The notes under the pieces are model-generated. The model searched no databases. It saw only the letters and a list, made by a program, of their open reading frames with translations, and was not told the origin of the DNA. A stretch of 13,695 bases of DNA from positions 1-13,695 of the forward strand of contig JBFMFE010000016.1 in assembly GCA_040752295.1 (NCBI GenBank), in the 5' to 3' direction. This stretch comes from JBFMFE01 sp040752295. GTDB taxonomy: Bacteria; UBP15; UBA6099; JBFMBQ01. Made by a program: the position numbers and the translations under genes. Below, piece by piece: positions 5,460 through 12,944 of the stretch (positions are counted from its first letter, which is position 1; the number at the start of each line of letters is the position of its first letter).

Positions 5460-7288
5460 AAAGACGATTCATTGTATTGTTTGCGTTGTTTTTCGCCGCA
5501 GTCACCGGTTTTGCGCCGGGGCAGGAGGAAACGCGCACGGAGCCGCTCATATTCACGGCGGAGAGGATGCCGTTGCCGGAATCGAAGCTCACGGCGAACG
5601 TTACCGTCGTGACGCGCGAGGATATCGAGTCTTCGGGGGCGCAGTCCATCGGCGAACTGCTTCAGGGGTACGCGGGGCTAACGTTCCAACAGCACGGAGG
5701 AATGGGAAAAGCGAGCGACATTCGTGTGCGCGGCTCAAAATCCTCACACGTCCTTATGCTTCTCAACGGGTACAGGATCAACAGTCCCGCCTCCGGGGCG
5801 GTGGATTTGTCGAGTTTTTCTCTCGACGACGTAGAAAGGATAGAGGTGGCGCGCGGCGGGGCGTCGTCACTTTACGGCTCCGAAGGGGTGAACGGGGTTA
5901 TAAACATCATCACGCGCAGGCCATCGGCAAAGCCAGTTGTGATGATGAAGAGTTTTTACGGAACATACTCCACTTCGGAGGAGTCCTTAACCGCAAGCGG
6001 GATGAGCGGCGGCGGAGCGGGCTATCATCTGTTTTTTAATAACGTTGAAAGCGACGGACTGCGCGTCAATGACGATTACCGCAGAAGAACTCTGTCCGCC
6101 GGATTCTCGCTCGGCGGCGAGGACCTTTCGTACGATGCGGACGTCCGGTGGATCGAGTCGAGAAACGGACTTTCGATCGGCTGGGCGGACGCGCTCGACG
6201 AGGACAACCGTGTGAACGAGCATCTCTTTTTCGGCAGTTTTTCAGTGAACAGAAAATGGAGCGAAACGCGCAAAGTCACCGCCAAGCTCTACGGGACGAG
6301 CGATACGACTTCCTATTTGGCTCCGCATCCGCTTTTCCCCGAATACGGGCTTACCAGAGCGAAAACGAACGGAATCGATGTTCAGTACAATCTGCGTTTG
6401 AGAAAAACGGACGTTGTGGCCGGCGCGCAGTATGAGGAAATCCGCGGCGCCACCGTCCAGTCGAGCGCGGCGCCGATCTCCGAAAACTGGAACCTGCGGG
6501 CGGCTTTCGTGAACACCATGATCCCGCTGGGAAACGATTCAAACCTTGCCGCCGGCGCGCGCGTAGACGATTACTCGACGTTCGGCAGCGAGTTCACCAC
6601 GAGAATCACGCTCACCAGAGTCCTCGGCAAGACCTCCGCCTCGGTGTCGTGGGGAAAGAATTTCCACGCGCCCACCTTCAATGATCTATATTACCCGGCG
6701 TCGCTGTGGGCGGCGGGCAACCCGGATTTGAAACCGGAATACTCCACCAACAGGGAGATAAACTTCCGGTTTCAACCGTCTTCGTCACTCCGTTTCGATC
6801 TCTGCGGATTTTCTTACAGGTATAAGAAAATGATAAAATGGGTGGAAACAGCTCCGTGGTTTTATCAGCCGTCCAACGCGAGCCGGGCGAAAATAGCCGG
6901 TGTGGAAGCGGGTGCGGTTTTTTACCCCGGCGGCAACGTGGAATATTCGTTGAATTACACGCATCTAAACTCGATGGACTACGACACGGGGCGGGAGATC
7001 AACCGCGCACCGTCCGATCAGCTCGATCTGACCATTTCGTTCCGCGGCGGCAGCCGGTGGGGGTGGACGCTACGCGGACGCCACGTGAGCAGCATCGACA
7101 ACAGCTCCTCGAACGTCGGCATCGACGGGTACACTGTTATCGACGGAAGGGTGGAATTCAACAGGTCTCCGCGCTTTACCTATTTCCTTGAAGGGAACAA
7201 CCTGCTCGACAACGATTACAAGATGATGGGGAGTTACCCTGCGCCGGGGATTTCCCTTCGCTTCGGGGTGGCGAAAAAACTGCGGTGA
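5456..7288 (+). CDS. btuB: TonB-dependent outer-membrane corrinoid receptor BtuB
   Basis: This encodes 610 residues, close to E. coli BtuB in size. BtuB imports cobamides through a plugged 22-strand barrel using TonB energy. Residues 1-22 are a signal peptide. EPLIFTA (29-35) matches the TonB box pattern (cf. DTLVVTA). The plug domain runs from about 46 to 152 with TREDIESSGAQSIGELLQ, IRVRGSKSSHVLMLLNG and VERIEVARGGASSLYGSEG, ending in NGVINIITRR. The rest shows alternating beta strands with NFHAPTFNDLYYP, GNPDLKPE and a NLLDNDY...ISLRFG closing strand, all usual in this class. The last residue is Arg, not the common aromatic. Ligand assignment to corrinoids rests mainly on the riboswitch and operon, because family members for other ligands look similar. 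Confidence 0.92.
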   Translation: MKRRFIVLFALFFAAVTGFAPGQEETRTEPLIFTAERMPLPESKLTANVTVVTREDIESSGAQSIGELLQGYAGLTFQQHGGMGKASDIRVRGSKSSHVLMLLNGYRINSPASGAVDLSSFSLDDVERIEVARGGASSLYGSEGVNGVINIITRRPSAKPVVMMKSFYGTYSTSEESLTASGMSGGGAGYHLFFNNVESDGLRVNDDYRRRTLSAGFSLGGEDLSYDADVRWIESRNGLSIGWADALDEDNRVNEHLFFGSFSVNRKWSETRKVTAKLYGTSDTTSYLAPHPLFPEYGLTRAKTNGIDVQYNLRLRKTDVVAGAQYEEIRGATVQSSAAPISENWNLRAAFVNTMIPLGNDSNLAAGARVDDYSTFGSEFTTRITLTRVLGKTSASVSWGKNFHAPTFNDLYYPASLWAAGNPDLKPEYSTNREINFRFQPSSSLRFDLCGFSYRYKKMIKWVETAPWFYQPSNASRAKIAGVEAGAVFYPGGNVEYSLNYTHLNSMDYDTGREINRAPSDQLDLTISFRGGSRWGWTLRGRHVSSIDNSSSNVGIDGYTVIDGRVEFNRSPRFTYFLEGNNLLDNDYKMMGSYPAPGISLRFGVAKKLR

Positions 7289-7337
7289 AGGACAGACCAG
7301 ACGGCGTGCCGGGTTTGCGCGGACTGATTCGCTGTTT

Positions 7338-7352
7338 CCGGTCTTCGACCGG
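7338..7352 (+). other. Small hairpin before the cobQ ribosome binding site
   Basis: CCGGTC (7338-7343) and GACCGG (7347-7352) form a perfect six-base stem with a three-base loop, four bases upstream of the GGGAG that serves cobQ. There is no T-run, so it is not an intrinsic terminator. It sits in the only gap of more than 80 bases inside the operon and could affect cobQ translation or RNA stability. Confidence 0.35.
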
Positions 7353-7370
7353 CGCGGGAGAAGCTGAAAC

Positions 7371-8864
7371 ATGAGCGGGAAAGCGAAGGCTATCATGGTT
7401 CAGGGCACGGGGTCGGGCGTCGGCAAGAGCGTGCTCGTGGCGGCGCTCTGCTTCATCTTCCGGGAAAAAGGAATTAAGGTGGCGCCGTTTAAGGCGCAGA
7501 ACATGTCGCTTAATTCGTTCGTGACAACGGGAGGACACGAGATGGGGCGGGCGCAGGTTTACCAGGCCGAGGCGAGCGGTCTGGAGCCGGACGTGAGGAT
7601 GAATCCCATTCTGATCAAGCCCTCCGCCGACAACTGCTCGCAGGTGATCCTGATGGGAAAACCCGCGGGGAACAGCGACGCGAAGAACTACTACGGAAAC
7701 CACGAAAGGCACCGGGAAATCGTCCGCAGGGCGTACGACTCCCTGGCGGCGGAATACAACGTGATCGTGCTGGAAGGCGCCGGAAGCCCCGCGGAGATAA
7801 ACCTTCAGCAGAGGGACGTCGTGAACATGTCAATGGCGGAACACGCGGCGGCCGGCGTATTGATCGTGGGTGACATCGACAAAGGCGGCGTGTTCGCATG
7901 GATGAAGGGAACGTTTGACCTCGTACAGCCGCGCCACAGAACCTTGATAAAAGGCTTCCTCATAAACAAGTTCCGGGGCGACGTCTCGCTCCTTGAACCC
8001 GGTATACGGAAATTCGAAAAGATGGTCAAACGGCGAGTCCTCGGAGTTATCCCATACTCGCACGACCTCATGGTGGACGAGGAAGACGCAGTCCCGATCA
8101 TTCTCACTACCACCTCGACATTGCCAGACCACGTGACGATCGGCGTGGTTTACCTGCCTCGCATGTCGAATTTCACAGATTTCATCCCGCTCGCGCGGGA
8201 ACCGGACGTGTCCCTCTGCTTCGCCCGCTCGCCCAACGAGCTCGACAAGTGCGACTGCGTGATAATCCCTGGAAGCAAGGCGACGCTTGCGGATGCGGTT
8301 GTTATAAAACAGGCAGGATGGTTCGAGAAGATACGCGACCTGCACCGGCGCGGCGTTGCGATTGTGGGCGTCTGCGGTGGATACCAGATGCTCGGGCGGA
8401 AAATTCTCGACCCCCACGGCATCGAGAGCGAGATCGCGGAGACCGACGGGCTAGGTCTCCTGCCGATAGTGTCGCGTATCGAGGGGGACAAAATCCTGCG
8501 GCGCGTGGAACGGCGAATGCTCGATGGCGAGATTTTCGACGACTCGTGCCTCGTGCGTGGTTACGAAATCCACATGGGACGAACCGACGTCGCGGGCGAA
8601 GTGGCGTTGCTGGTGGACAGCGGGGACGAGCCTCTCTGCGTTTCGTCGCCGGATCATTCCGTGATAGGGACGTATTTTCACGGTTTTTTCGACGACGACG
8701 CCACGCGCCGCGCGTTCATCAACCAGATCAGGCAAAGAAAAGGCTTGAACCCTCTGGGAAAGACGTTCGCCTACGCCGGGTTCCGCCGGGAACAGTTCGA
8801 AAAACTCGCCTCGCTTGTTGAAAATCACTGCGATATGGACGAAATATACGGATTGATCGCTTAA
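7371..8864 (+). CDS. cobQ: Cobyric acid synthase CobQ/CbiP
   Basis: This encodes 497 residues, the normal length. The enzyme uses glutamine and ATP to amidate the b, d, e and g carboxyls of adenosylcobyrinic acid a,c-diamide, giving adenosylcobyric acid. The N-terminal synthetase half begins with the DTBS-like GTGSGVGKS (12-20) and PFKAQNMSLNS. EGAGSPAEINL and GDIDKGGVFA follow. The C-terminal half is a triad-type glutaminase, with Cys335 in VGVCGGYQMLG and His437 in GTYFHGFFDD as catalytic residues. The ATG has GGGAG ten bases upstream. It is 82 bases after btuB and 66 before the next gene. No corrin-ring genes adjoin it, so the substrate must come from genes elsewhere or from salvage to cobyric acid derivatives. 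Confidence 0.95.
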   Translation: MSGKAKAIMVQGTGSGVGKSVLVAALCFIFREKGIKVAPFKAQNMSLNSFVTTGGHEMGRAQVYQAEASGLEPDVRMNPILIKPSADNCSQVILMGKPAGNSDAKNYYGNHERHREIVRRAYDSLAAEYNVIVLEGAGSPAEINLQQRDVVNMSMAEHAAAGVLIVGDIDKGGVFAWMKGTFDLVQPRHRTLIKGFLINKFRGDVSLLEPGIRKFEKMVKRRVLGVIPYSHDLMVDEEDAVPIILTTTSTLPDHVTIGVVYLPRMSNFTDFIPLAREPDVSLCFARSPNELDKCDCVIIPGSKATLADAVVIKQAGWFEKIRDLHRRGVAIVGVCGGYQMLGRKILDPHGIESEIAETDGLGLLPIVSRIEGDKILRRVERRMLDGEIFDDSCLVRGYEIHMGRTDVAGEVALLVDSGDEPLCVSSPDHSVIGTYFHGFFDDDATRRAFINQIRQRKGLNPLGKTFAYAGFRREQFEKLASLVENHCDMDEIYGLIA

Positions 8865-8930
8865 GCCGATAAAAGCTTTGTTTGTAAATCCATTGTTGTC
8901 GGGCTTTCTGTGTTCAGCGGGGACGGAGCG

Positions 8931-10295
8931 ATGAAGAGAGTAATCCTCATAACCGGCGGTCAGCGGTCGGGAAAAAGCCGGCTCGCCTGCCGCATCGCGT
9001 CCATGTTTTCGGACGACGTCACTTTCATCGCCACCGCCGAGGCGCGCGACGACGAGATGCGCGCTCGCATCGAGGAACACAGGAAGAACCGCCCGCCGGA
9101 GTGGAAGACCGTCGAGGAGCCGCTCCGCCCCGCCGGGGCGCTGGAGCGCTGCGCCACGGACGTCGCGATCGTTGACTGCCTTACGCTGTGGCTTTCAAAC
9201 GTGGTTCATGGAAACCCCGGAAGCCCGCCTGAAAACGTTGAGAAAAAAGTCATGCGGGAACTGCGCGGCGCGCTGAACGCCGCCGCACGGAAGAACATGA
9301 CGTTGATCGCGGTTACGAACGAAATCGGGATGGGCGTGATTCCCTCCTCTCCGTCGGTCAGGCGGTTCGTCGAGCTTCAGGGGACGCTGAATCAGGCTGC
9401 GGCGGAGGCGGCGGACGTCGCAATCGGTATGATGAGCGGGCAGCCGGTCATACTGAAGGGAAAAAGCATCAGGGGGCGGGTTATGGCGCCGTGCCTTGCG
9501 CCGTTCCGGATCGGCGCCACGTCGTTCGTCCATCCCGCGGACGTGGAGACCAACGCGCGGCTGCTCGCCGGACGTGTTGAAGACGTCGAGATGGTGGTCT
9601 TCGAATCCGCGGAAATCTCGGCTTACCCGACGGAGGAGGAAGTGGACCGCCTCTGCGTCCGCGCCTCGCGCGAGGGTTTCACGTGGACGGTGCACTTTCC
9701 CCTGAACGCTGGAATCGCGCATCCGGACAGGGAAAAGCGGGAGAAAGCGGCGGCGGAGTGGAAGGGGCTTTTCCGGCGGGTCCGCCCGCTCCTTCCGCTC
9801 GCGTGCGTCGCGCACGTCCCGCTCGAAACCGAAGACGAGACGGCGGAAGGCTGGAAGACGCTCGATGAGGCGGCGCTGAAGCGCTGGCAGGGGCGCGCGG
9901 CGGAACAGCTCGAGCGCCTCAAGGGCGAGGGCGTGGAAACGGAGATTTTCTGTTTCGAGAACCTCGATTACCCGATGGAGTATCTCGAACCCGTCATGGA
10001 AGCGGCGGGGGGCGGACTGTGCCTCGACGCGGGTCACGTCGCGGCGTGGGGGAAGGAAGACCTGCTCGCGGCGGCGGAGCGGTACTTCGACCGCATAAGG
10101 GCGGTTCACCTGCACAGGCACGACGGGAAATGGGATCACCGCGCGCTGTCCGATCCCCTCGACGACGAACACCGCCGCCTCGTTCAGTTTCTGATGAGGA
10201 ACGATTTTTCCGGCGTCGTCACGCTCGAAGTCTTCAGCGAGGACGACCTCGCGCGTAGCCTCTCGGCGATGAAAAATTTTCTATTGCTGCGATGA
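8931..10295 (+). CDS. cobU: CobU fused to a CbiR-like cobamide-remodelling phosphodiesterase
   Basis: This encodes 454 residues in two domains. Residues 1-178 are CobU, adenosylcobinamide kinase/GMP transferase: P-loop TGGQRSGKS (8-16), His50 in EEHRKNRPPEW matching the guanylylated His46 of Salmonella CobU, VDCLTLWLSN, and VTNEIGMGVIP. Residues about 185-454 are a TIM barrel of the AP-endonuclease-2/xylose-isomerase type, with candidate metal ligands His255 (TVHFP), His295, Glu343 (FENL), Asp366/His369 (DAGH), His393/His395 (HLHRHD), Asp402/His403 and Glu433 (LEVF). In cobamide loci this fold is known as CbiR, reported from Akkermansia to cleave the cobamide phosphoester, leaving cobinamide phosphate. 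That product is the substrate of the CobU transferase step, so the fusion makes metabolic sense. No frameshift separates the halves. ATG 8931 is preferred over an in-frame GTG at 8910. The CobU call is firm; the CbiR call is family-level inference. Confidence 0.88.
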   Translation: MKRVILITGGQRSGKSRLACRIASMFSDDVTFIATAEARDDEMRARIEEHRKNRPPEWKTVEEPLRPAGALERCATDVAIVDCLTLWLSNVVHGNPGSPPENVEKKVMRELRGALNAAARKNMTLIAVTNEIGMGVIPSSPSVRRFVELQGTLNQAAAEAADVAIGMMSGQPVILKGKSIRGRVMAPCLAPFRIGATSFVHPADVETNARLLAGRVEDVEMVVFESAEISAYPTEEEVDRLCVRASREGFTWTVHFPLNAGIAHPDREKREKAAAEWKGLFRRVRPLLPLACVAHVPLETEDETAEGWKTLDEAALKRWQGRAAEQLERLKGEGVETEIFCFENLDYPMEYLEPVMEAAGGGLCLDAGHVAAWGKEDLLAAAERYFDRIRAVHLHRHDGKWDHRALSDPLDDEHRRLVQFLMRNDFSGVVTLEVFSEDDLARSLSAMKNFLLLR

Positions 10296-10310
10296 ACGGA
10301 GGAGAACTGC

Positions 10311-11366
10311 ATGGAAAAGATCATAAGTGAAACGCTCGGACGGATACAGCCGCCGGACGAGGAATGGCGGCGGCGCGCGTGGGAGCGGATAGACAACCTT
10401 GTCAAGCCTGTGAGGTCTCTTGGCAGGCTGGAGGAAATCGCCGCTCACGTCGTGGCAGTTCAGCGGACGACGGCGCCGGCGCTCGACGAAAAGGTCGTCG
10501 CCCTGATGGCGGGCGACCACGGGGTTGTCGAGGAGGGCGTCTCGCTGTACCCTCAGGAGGTCACGGCGAAGATGGTTGAGAACTTCACCGGCGGAGGGGC
10601 GGCGATATGCGCGCTCGCCCGGCACGCCGGTGCGCGGGTCACGGTCATTGACATGGGCGTCGCCGCGGAGCTTGCCCCGGCGGAGGGACTGCTGATCAGG
10701 AAGGTCGGGAAAGGGACGGCGAACTTCACGAAGGGACCCGCGATGTCGCGGGGCGACGCCGCGAAGGCGGTGCTGGCGGGGATCGAAACCGCCCGCGAAC
10801 TGAAGGCGGGCGGCGCCCGGACGCTCATCACCGGCGACATGGGGATCGGCAACACGACACCCAGCGCCGCCGTTTGCGCGGCTATAACGGGGATTGACCC
10901 GTCCGAACTCGCGGGGAGAGGGACGGGGCTTGACGACGAAGGCGTCCGGAAGAAGGCGGCGGTCATCAAGGAGGGGCTACGCGTGAACCGTCCCGACCCG
11001 GACGACGCGCTGGACGTTCTTTCGAAGGTGGGTGGATTCGAGATCGCGGGCATCTGCGGGCTGATAATCGGCGGTTGCGCCGAGGGGATGATCGTCGTTG
11101 TGGACGGTTTCATCTCGACGGCCGGGCTGGCGGCTGCGTGGAAGATGTGCCCTGAGACGTCCCGGATCGCGTTCGCGGCTCACCGCTCAGCCGAGAACGG
11201 ACACGGAAAGGTGCTCGATTTTCTGGGCATGAGTCCGATACTCGACCTTGGGATGCGCCTGGGCGAGGGGACCGGCGGCGCCGTCGCGTTGCACGTTATC
11301 GAGGCGTCGTTGAGAATGTTCAGGGAGATGGCGTCGTTCGGGGAGGCGGGCGTGGAGAGGCGCTGA
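10311..11366 (+). CDS. cobT: Nicotinate-nucleotide--dimethylbenzimidazole phosphoribosyltransferase CobT
   Basis: This encodes 351 residues, matching the family length. CobT transfers phosphoribose from nicotinate mononucleotide to a lower-ligand base, giving alpha-ribazole phosphate or an analogue. Visible signatures are DNLVKPVRSLGRLEEIA (28-44), MAGDHGVVEEGVS, ENFTGGGAAICALAR, TGDMGIGNTTPSAAV and LGEGTGGA. Glu319 in the last motif lines up with the catalytic Glu317 of Salmonella CobT. GGAGGAG (10298-10304) sits six bases before the ATG, and the gene starts 15 bases after the CobU-CbiR stop. Base specificity (dimethylbenzimidazole, adenine, phenolics) cannot be told from motifs alone. Confidence 0.96.
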   Translation: MEKIISETLGRIQPPDEEWRRRAWERIDNLVKPVRSLGRLEEIAAHVVAVQRTTAPALDEKVVALMAGDHGVVEEGVSLYPQEVTAKMVENFTGGGAAICALARHAGARVTVIDMGVAAELAPAEGLLIRKVGKGTANFTKGPAMSRGDAAKAVLAGIETARELKAGGARTLITGDMGIGNTTPSAAVCAAITGIDPSELAGRGTGLDDEGVRKKAAVIKEGLRVNRPDPDDALDVLSKVGGFEIAGICGLIIGGCAEGMIVVVDGFISTAGLAAAWKMCPETSRIAFAAHRSAENGHGKVLDFLGMSPILDLGMRLGEGTGGAVALHVIEASLRMFREMASFGEAGVERR

Positions 11367-11393
11367 CGGCGCCGGAACGCGAAGGAGGGTTCC

Positions 11394-12164
11394 CTGGCGG
11401 ACTTTATCAAGCGTGCGCTTGAGGGGTTTGTCACGGCGCTTTCGTTCCTGACTGTTTTTCCGGTCCGCGCGAGCGCTCCGTCCGACCGCGCCGCGGCGGA
11501 CAGCGTCGCTTTCTATCCGGTCGTCGGGTACATGATCGGGGCAGTGCTTGCCGGGGCTGGCTTGGGGGCGAGGGAAATCGCCGGCGCGGGCGCAGGGGCG
11601 GTCGTCACCGTCGCCGCATGGCTGATCGTCACGCGGTGCCTTCACTTCGACGGGATGACGGACGTCGCGGACGGTTTTCTCGCCGGCGGCACGCCGCAGG
11701 AGCGGTTCGGCGTCATGAAGGACAGCCGCATCGGCGCGTTCGGGACGGCTGCCGGTATCGTGCTCATCGCCGGTAAGATCGTCTTCATCTCGCAGCTTTC
11801 CGGCGGCGCGCTCGCGCCCGCGCTCCTGCTCGCCCCCGCCGCCGCCCGGCTGACGACGCCGTTCACGGCTGTGATGTCGCTCCGCGCCGCCGGCTCGGGG
11901 CTTGGCGCCGCGCTCGTGAACAACGTGCGGGGCAGAACGACGGTCCCCACCGCCGTTTTCTTCCTCGCCCCGGCGGTTTTCGTCGCGACGCCGTCGCAGA
12001 TTCTTCTTCTTATCGGCTGCGTGACGACGGCGACGGTCGCGCTCGTCATCCTCGCGCACAGGAAGATCGGCGGCGTGAACGGCGACGTGTTCGGCGCGGC
12101 GATAGAGGCGGCGGAGTGGCTGAGCCTTCTCGCCATGTGCGCCGCGGGGCGATACAACATATAA
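11394..12164 (+). CDS. cobS: Adenosylcobinamide-GDP ribazoletransferase CobS (cobalamin synthase), probable CTG start
   Basis: This encodes 256 residues. CobS is the integral membrane enzyme that joins GDP-cobinamide to alpha-ribazole (phosphate) to complete the cobamide. The acidic motif DGMTDVADG (Asp86, Asp90, Asp93) and the closing GGVNGDVFGAAIEAAE are family hallmarks, and several hydrophobic helices follow. The conserved N-terminus FIKRALEGFVTALSFLTVFP is coded well before the first in-frame ATG (11532). Between the stop at 11364 and 11532 there is no in-frame ATG, GTG or TTG. CTG 11394 lies five bases after an exact AGGAGG (11383-11388), so I take it as the start. It lies 27 bases after cobT and ends the operon. 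No convincing terminator follows; the best candidate is a weak GCCCG/CGGGC hairpin at 12192-12207. Confidence 0.93.
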   Translation: MADFIKRALEGFVTALSFLTVFPVRASAPSDRAAADSVAFYPVVGYMIGAVLAGAGLGAREIAGAGAGAVVTVAAWLIVTRCLHFDGMTDVADGFLAGGTPQERFGVMKDSRIGAFGTAAGIVLIAGKIVFISQLSGGALAPALLLAPAAARLTTPFTAVMSLRAAGSGLGAALVNNVRGRTTVPTAVFFLAPAVFVATPSQILLLIGCVTTATVALVILAHRKIGGVNGDVFGAAIEAAEWLSLLAMCAAGRYNI

Positions 12165-12210
12165 CGCGGACGTTTATCCCGGACAGGGTCTGCCCGAAAC
12201 ACCGGGCTCG

Positions 12211-12249
12211 TTGCCTTATACACAAAAAAATACTATATTTTGTGTATAA
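12211..12249 (+). promoter_or_regulatory. vapBC promoter with overlapping palindromic operator
   Basis: TTGCCT (12211-12216, four of six to consensus) and TATATT (12234-12239, five of six) are 17 bases apart. A perfect 12-base inverted repeat, TTATACACAAAA (12216-12227) and TTTTGTGTATAA (12238-12249), brackets the -10 box with a 10-base spacer. This is where a VapB-VapC complex would bind to repress its own promoter, as is known for the family. The stretch is far more AT-rich than its surroundings. Transcription would begin near 12246. Confidence 0.7.
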
Positions 12250-12271
12250 AGCCGTGGAGGGGGGCGCAGGC

Positions 12272-12472
12272 ATGATAAGGACAAACATCGAACTCGACGA
12301 AAAGCTGGTGGAAGAGGCGATGAAACTCGCGCGAAAAAAAACCAAAAAGGAGCTTGTGAATTACGCCCTGTCAGAGCTCGTGAGCAGGATCAGGAGAAAA
12401 AAGATTCTCGAACTCGAGGGGAAGGTGAAGTGGACCGGGAACCTCAGCGAAATGAGAAAAAGCAGGTCATGA
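12272..12472 (+). CDS. vapB: VapB-type antitoxin
   Basis: This encodes 66 residues. The N-terminal RTNIELDEKLVEEAMKLAR is a short ribbon-helix-helix DNA-binding segment: one beta strand then a helix. The rest is a basic, helical tail (RRKK, MRKSR) of the kind that wraps the toxin and blocks its active site. The start ATG has GCAGG immediately upstream and GGAGG at 12256-12260. Its last bases overlap the vapC start as ATGA, giving the coupling typical of toxin-antitoxin pairs. It probably autoregulates through the palindrome at 12216-12249. A longer in-frame extension upstream runs through the promoter and is rejected. Confidence 0.87.
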   Translation: MIRTNIELDEKLVEEAMKLARKKTKKELVNYALSELVSRIRRKKILELEGKVKWTGNLSEMRKSRS

Positions 12473-12867
12473 TCCTCGTTGACACGAGCGTCTGGGTGGA
12501 TTTTCTCAGGGGCGTAAACTCCCGCGAGAGCAAGGCTCTCGGCAGGCTCATTGACAACGATAATGACGTTTCGATTACGGATATAATCCTTACCGAAATC
12601 CTCCAGGGCATCCGGAGCGACCGGGATTTTCAGAACGTAAAAGGCATCCTTCTCGAATTTCCAATCTACAGACCGAAAGGCATCGAGACGTACCTGGACG
12701 CAGCCCGTATTTACCGTGAATGTAGAAAAAAGGGCAGGACGGTGAGAAGTACGGTGGATTGCATCATAGCCGCCGTCTGTATTGAGAACGACCTCGTTCT
12801 CCTCCACAAAGACAGCGACTTCGACTTCATTGAAGCATGCACGGGGCTTAAGGTGTTAACGCCGTAG
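12469..12867 (+). CDS. vapC: VapC-type PIN-domain ribonuclease toxin
   Basis: This encodes 132 residues, the usual size. PIN toxins are Mg-dependent RNases that cut tRNA or rRNA when released from the antitoxin. The acidic active site is complete: Asp5 in ILVDTSVWVDFL, Glu43 in LTEILQG, Asp97 in STVDCIIAA, and Asp115 (or Asp117) in HKDSDFD. It therefore looks catalytically intact. The pair stands between the B12 operon and rsmB, and its base composition is visibly less GC-rich than either, consistent with horizontal acquisition. The RNA target cannot be inferred from sequence here. Confidence 0.92.
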   Translation: MILVDTSVWVDFLRGVNSRESKALGRLIDNDNDVSITDIILTEILQGIRSDRDFQNVKGILLEFPIYRPKGIETYLDAARIYRECRKKGRTVRSTVDCIIAAVCIENDLVLLHKDSDFDFIEACTGLKVLTP

Positions 12868-12944
12868 ACGCCGCGCCCGGACGTAAGAAACCTCATCGCC
12901 GGGGCGGACCCGGGTTGCCGTATGCAAAAAGAGCGGAGACGCGC

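Noticed and set aside
7289..7370. Possible internal terminator or second riboswitch between btuB and cobQ
   Set aside because: Only a six-base hairpin without a T-run is present, and no cobalamin aptamer core is found there.
11187..12059. 290-codon minus-strand frame opposite cobS
   Set aside because: It is extremely Arg/Asp-rich low-complexity sequence, an antisense shadow of cobS with no recognisable motif.
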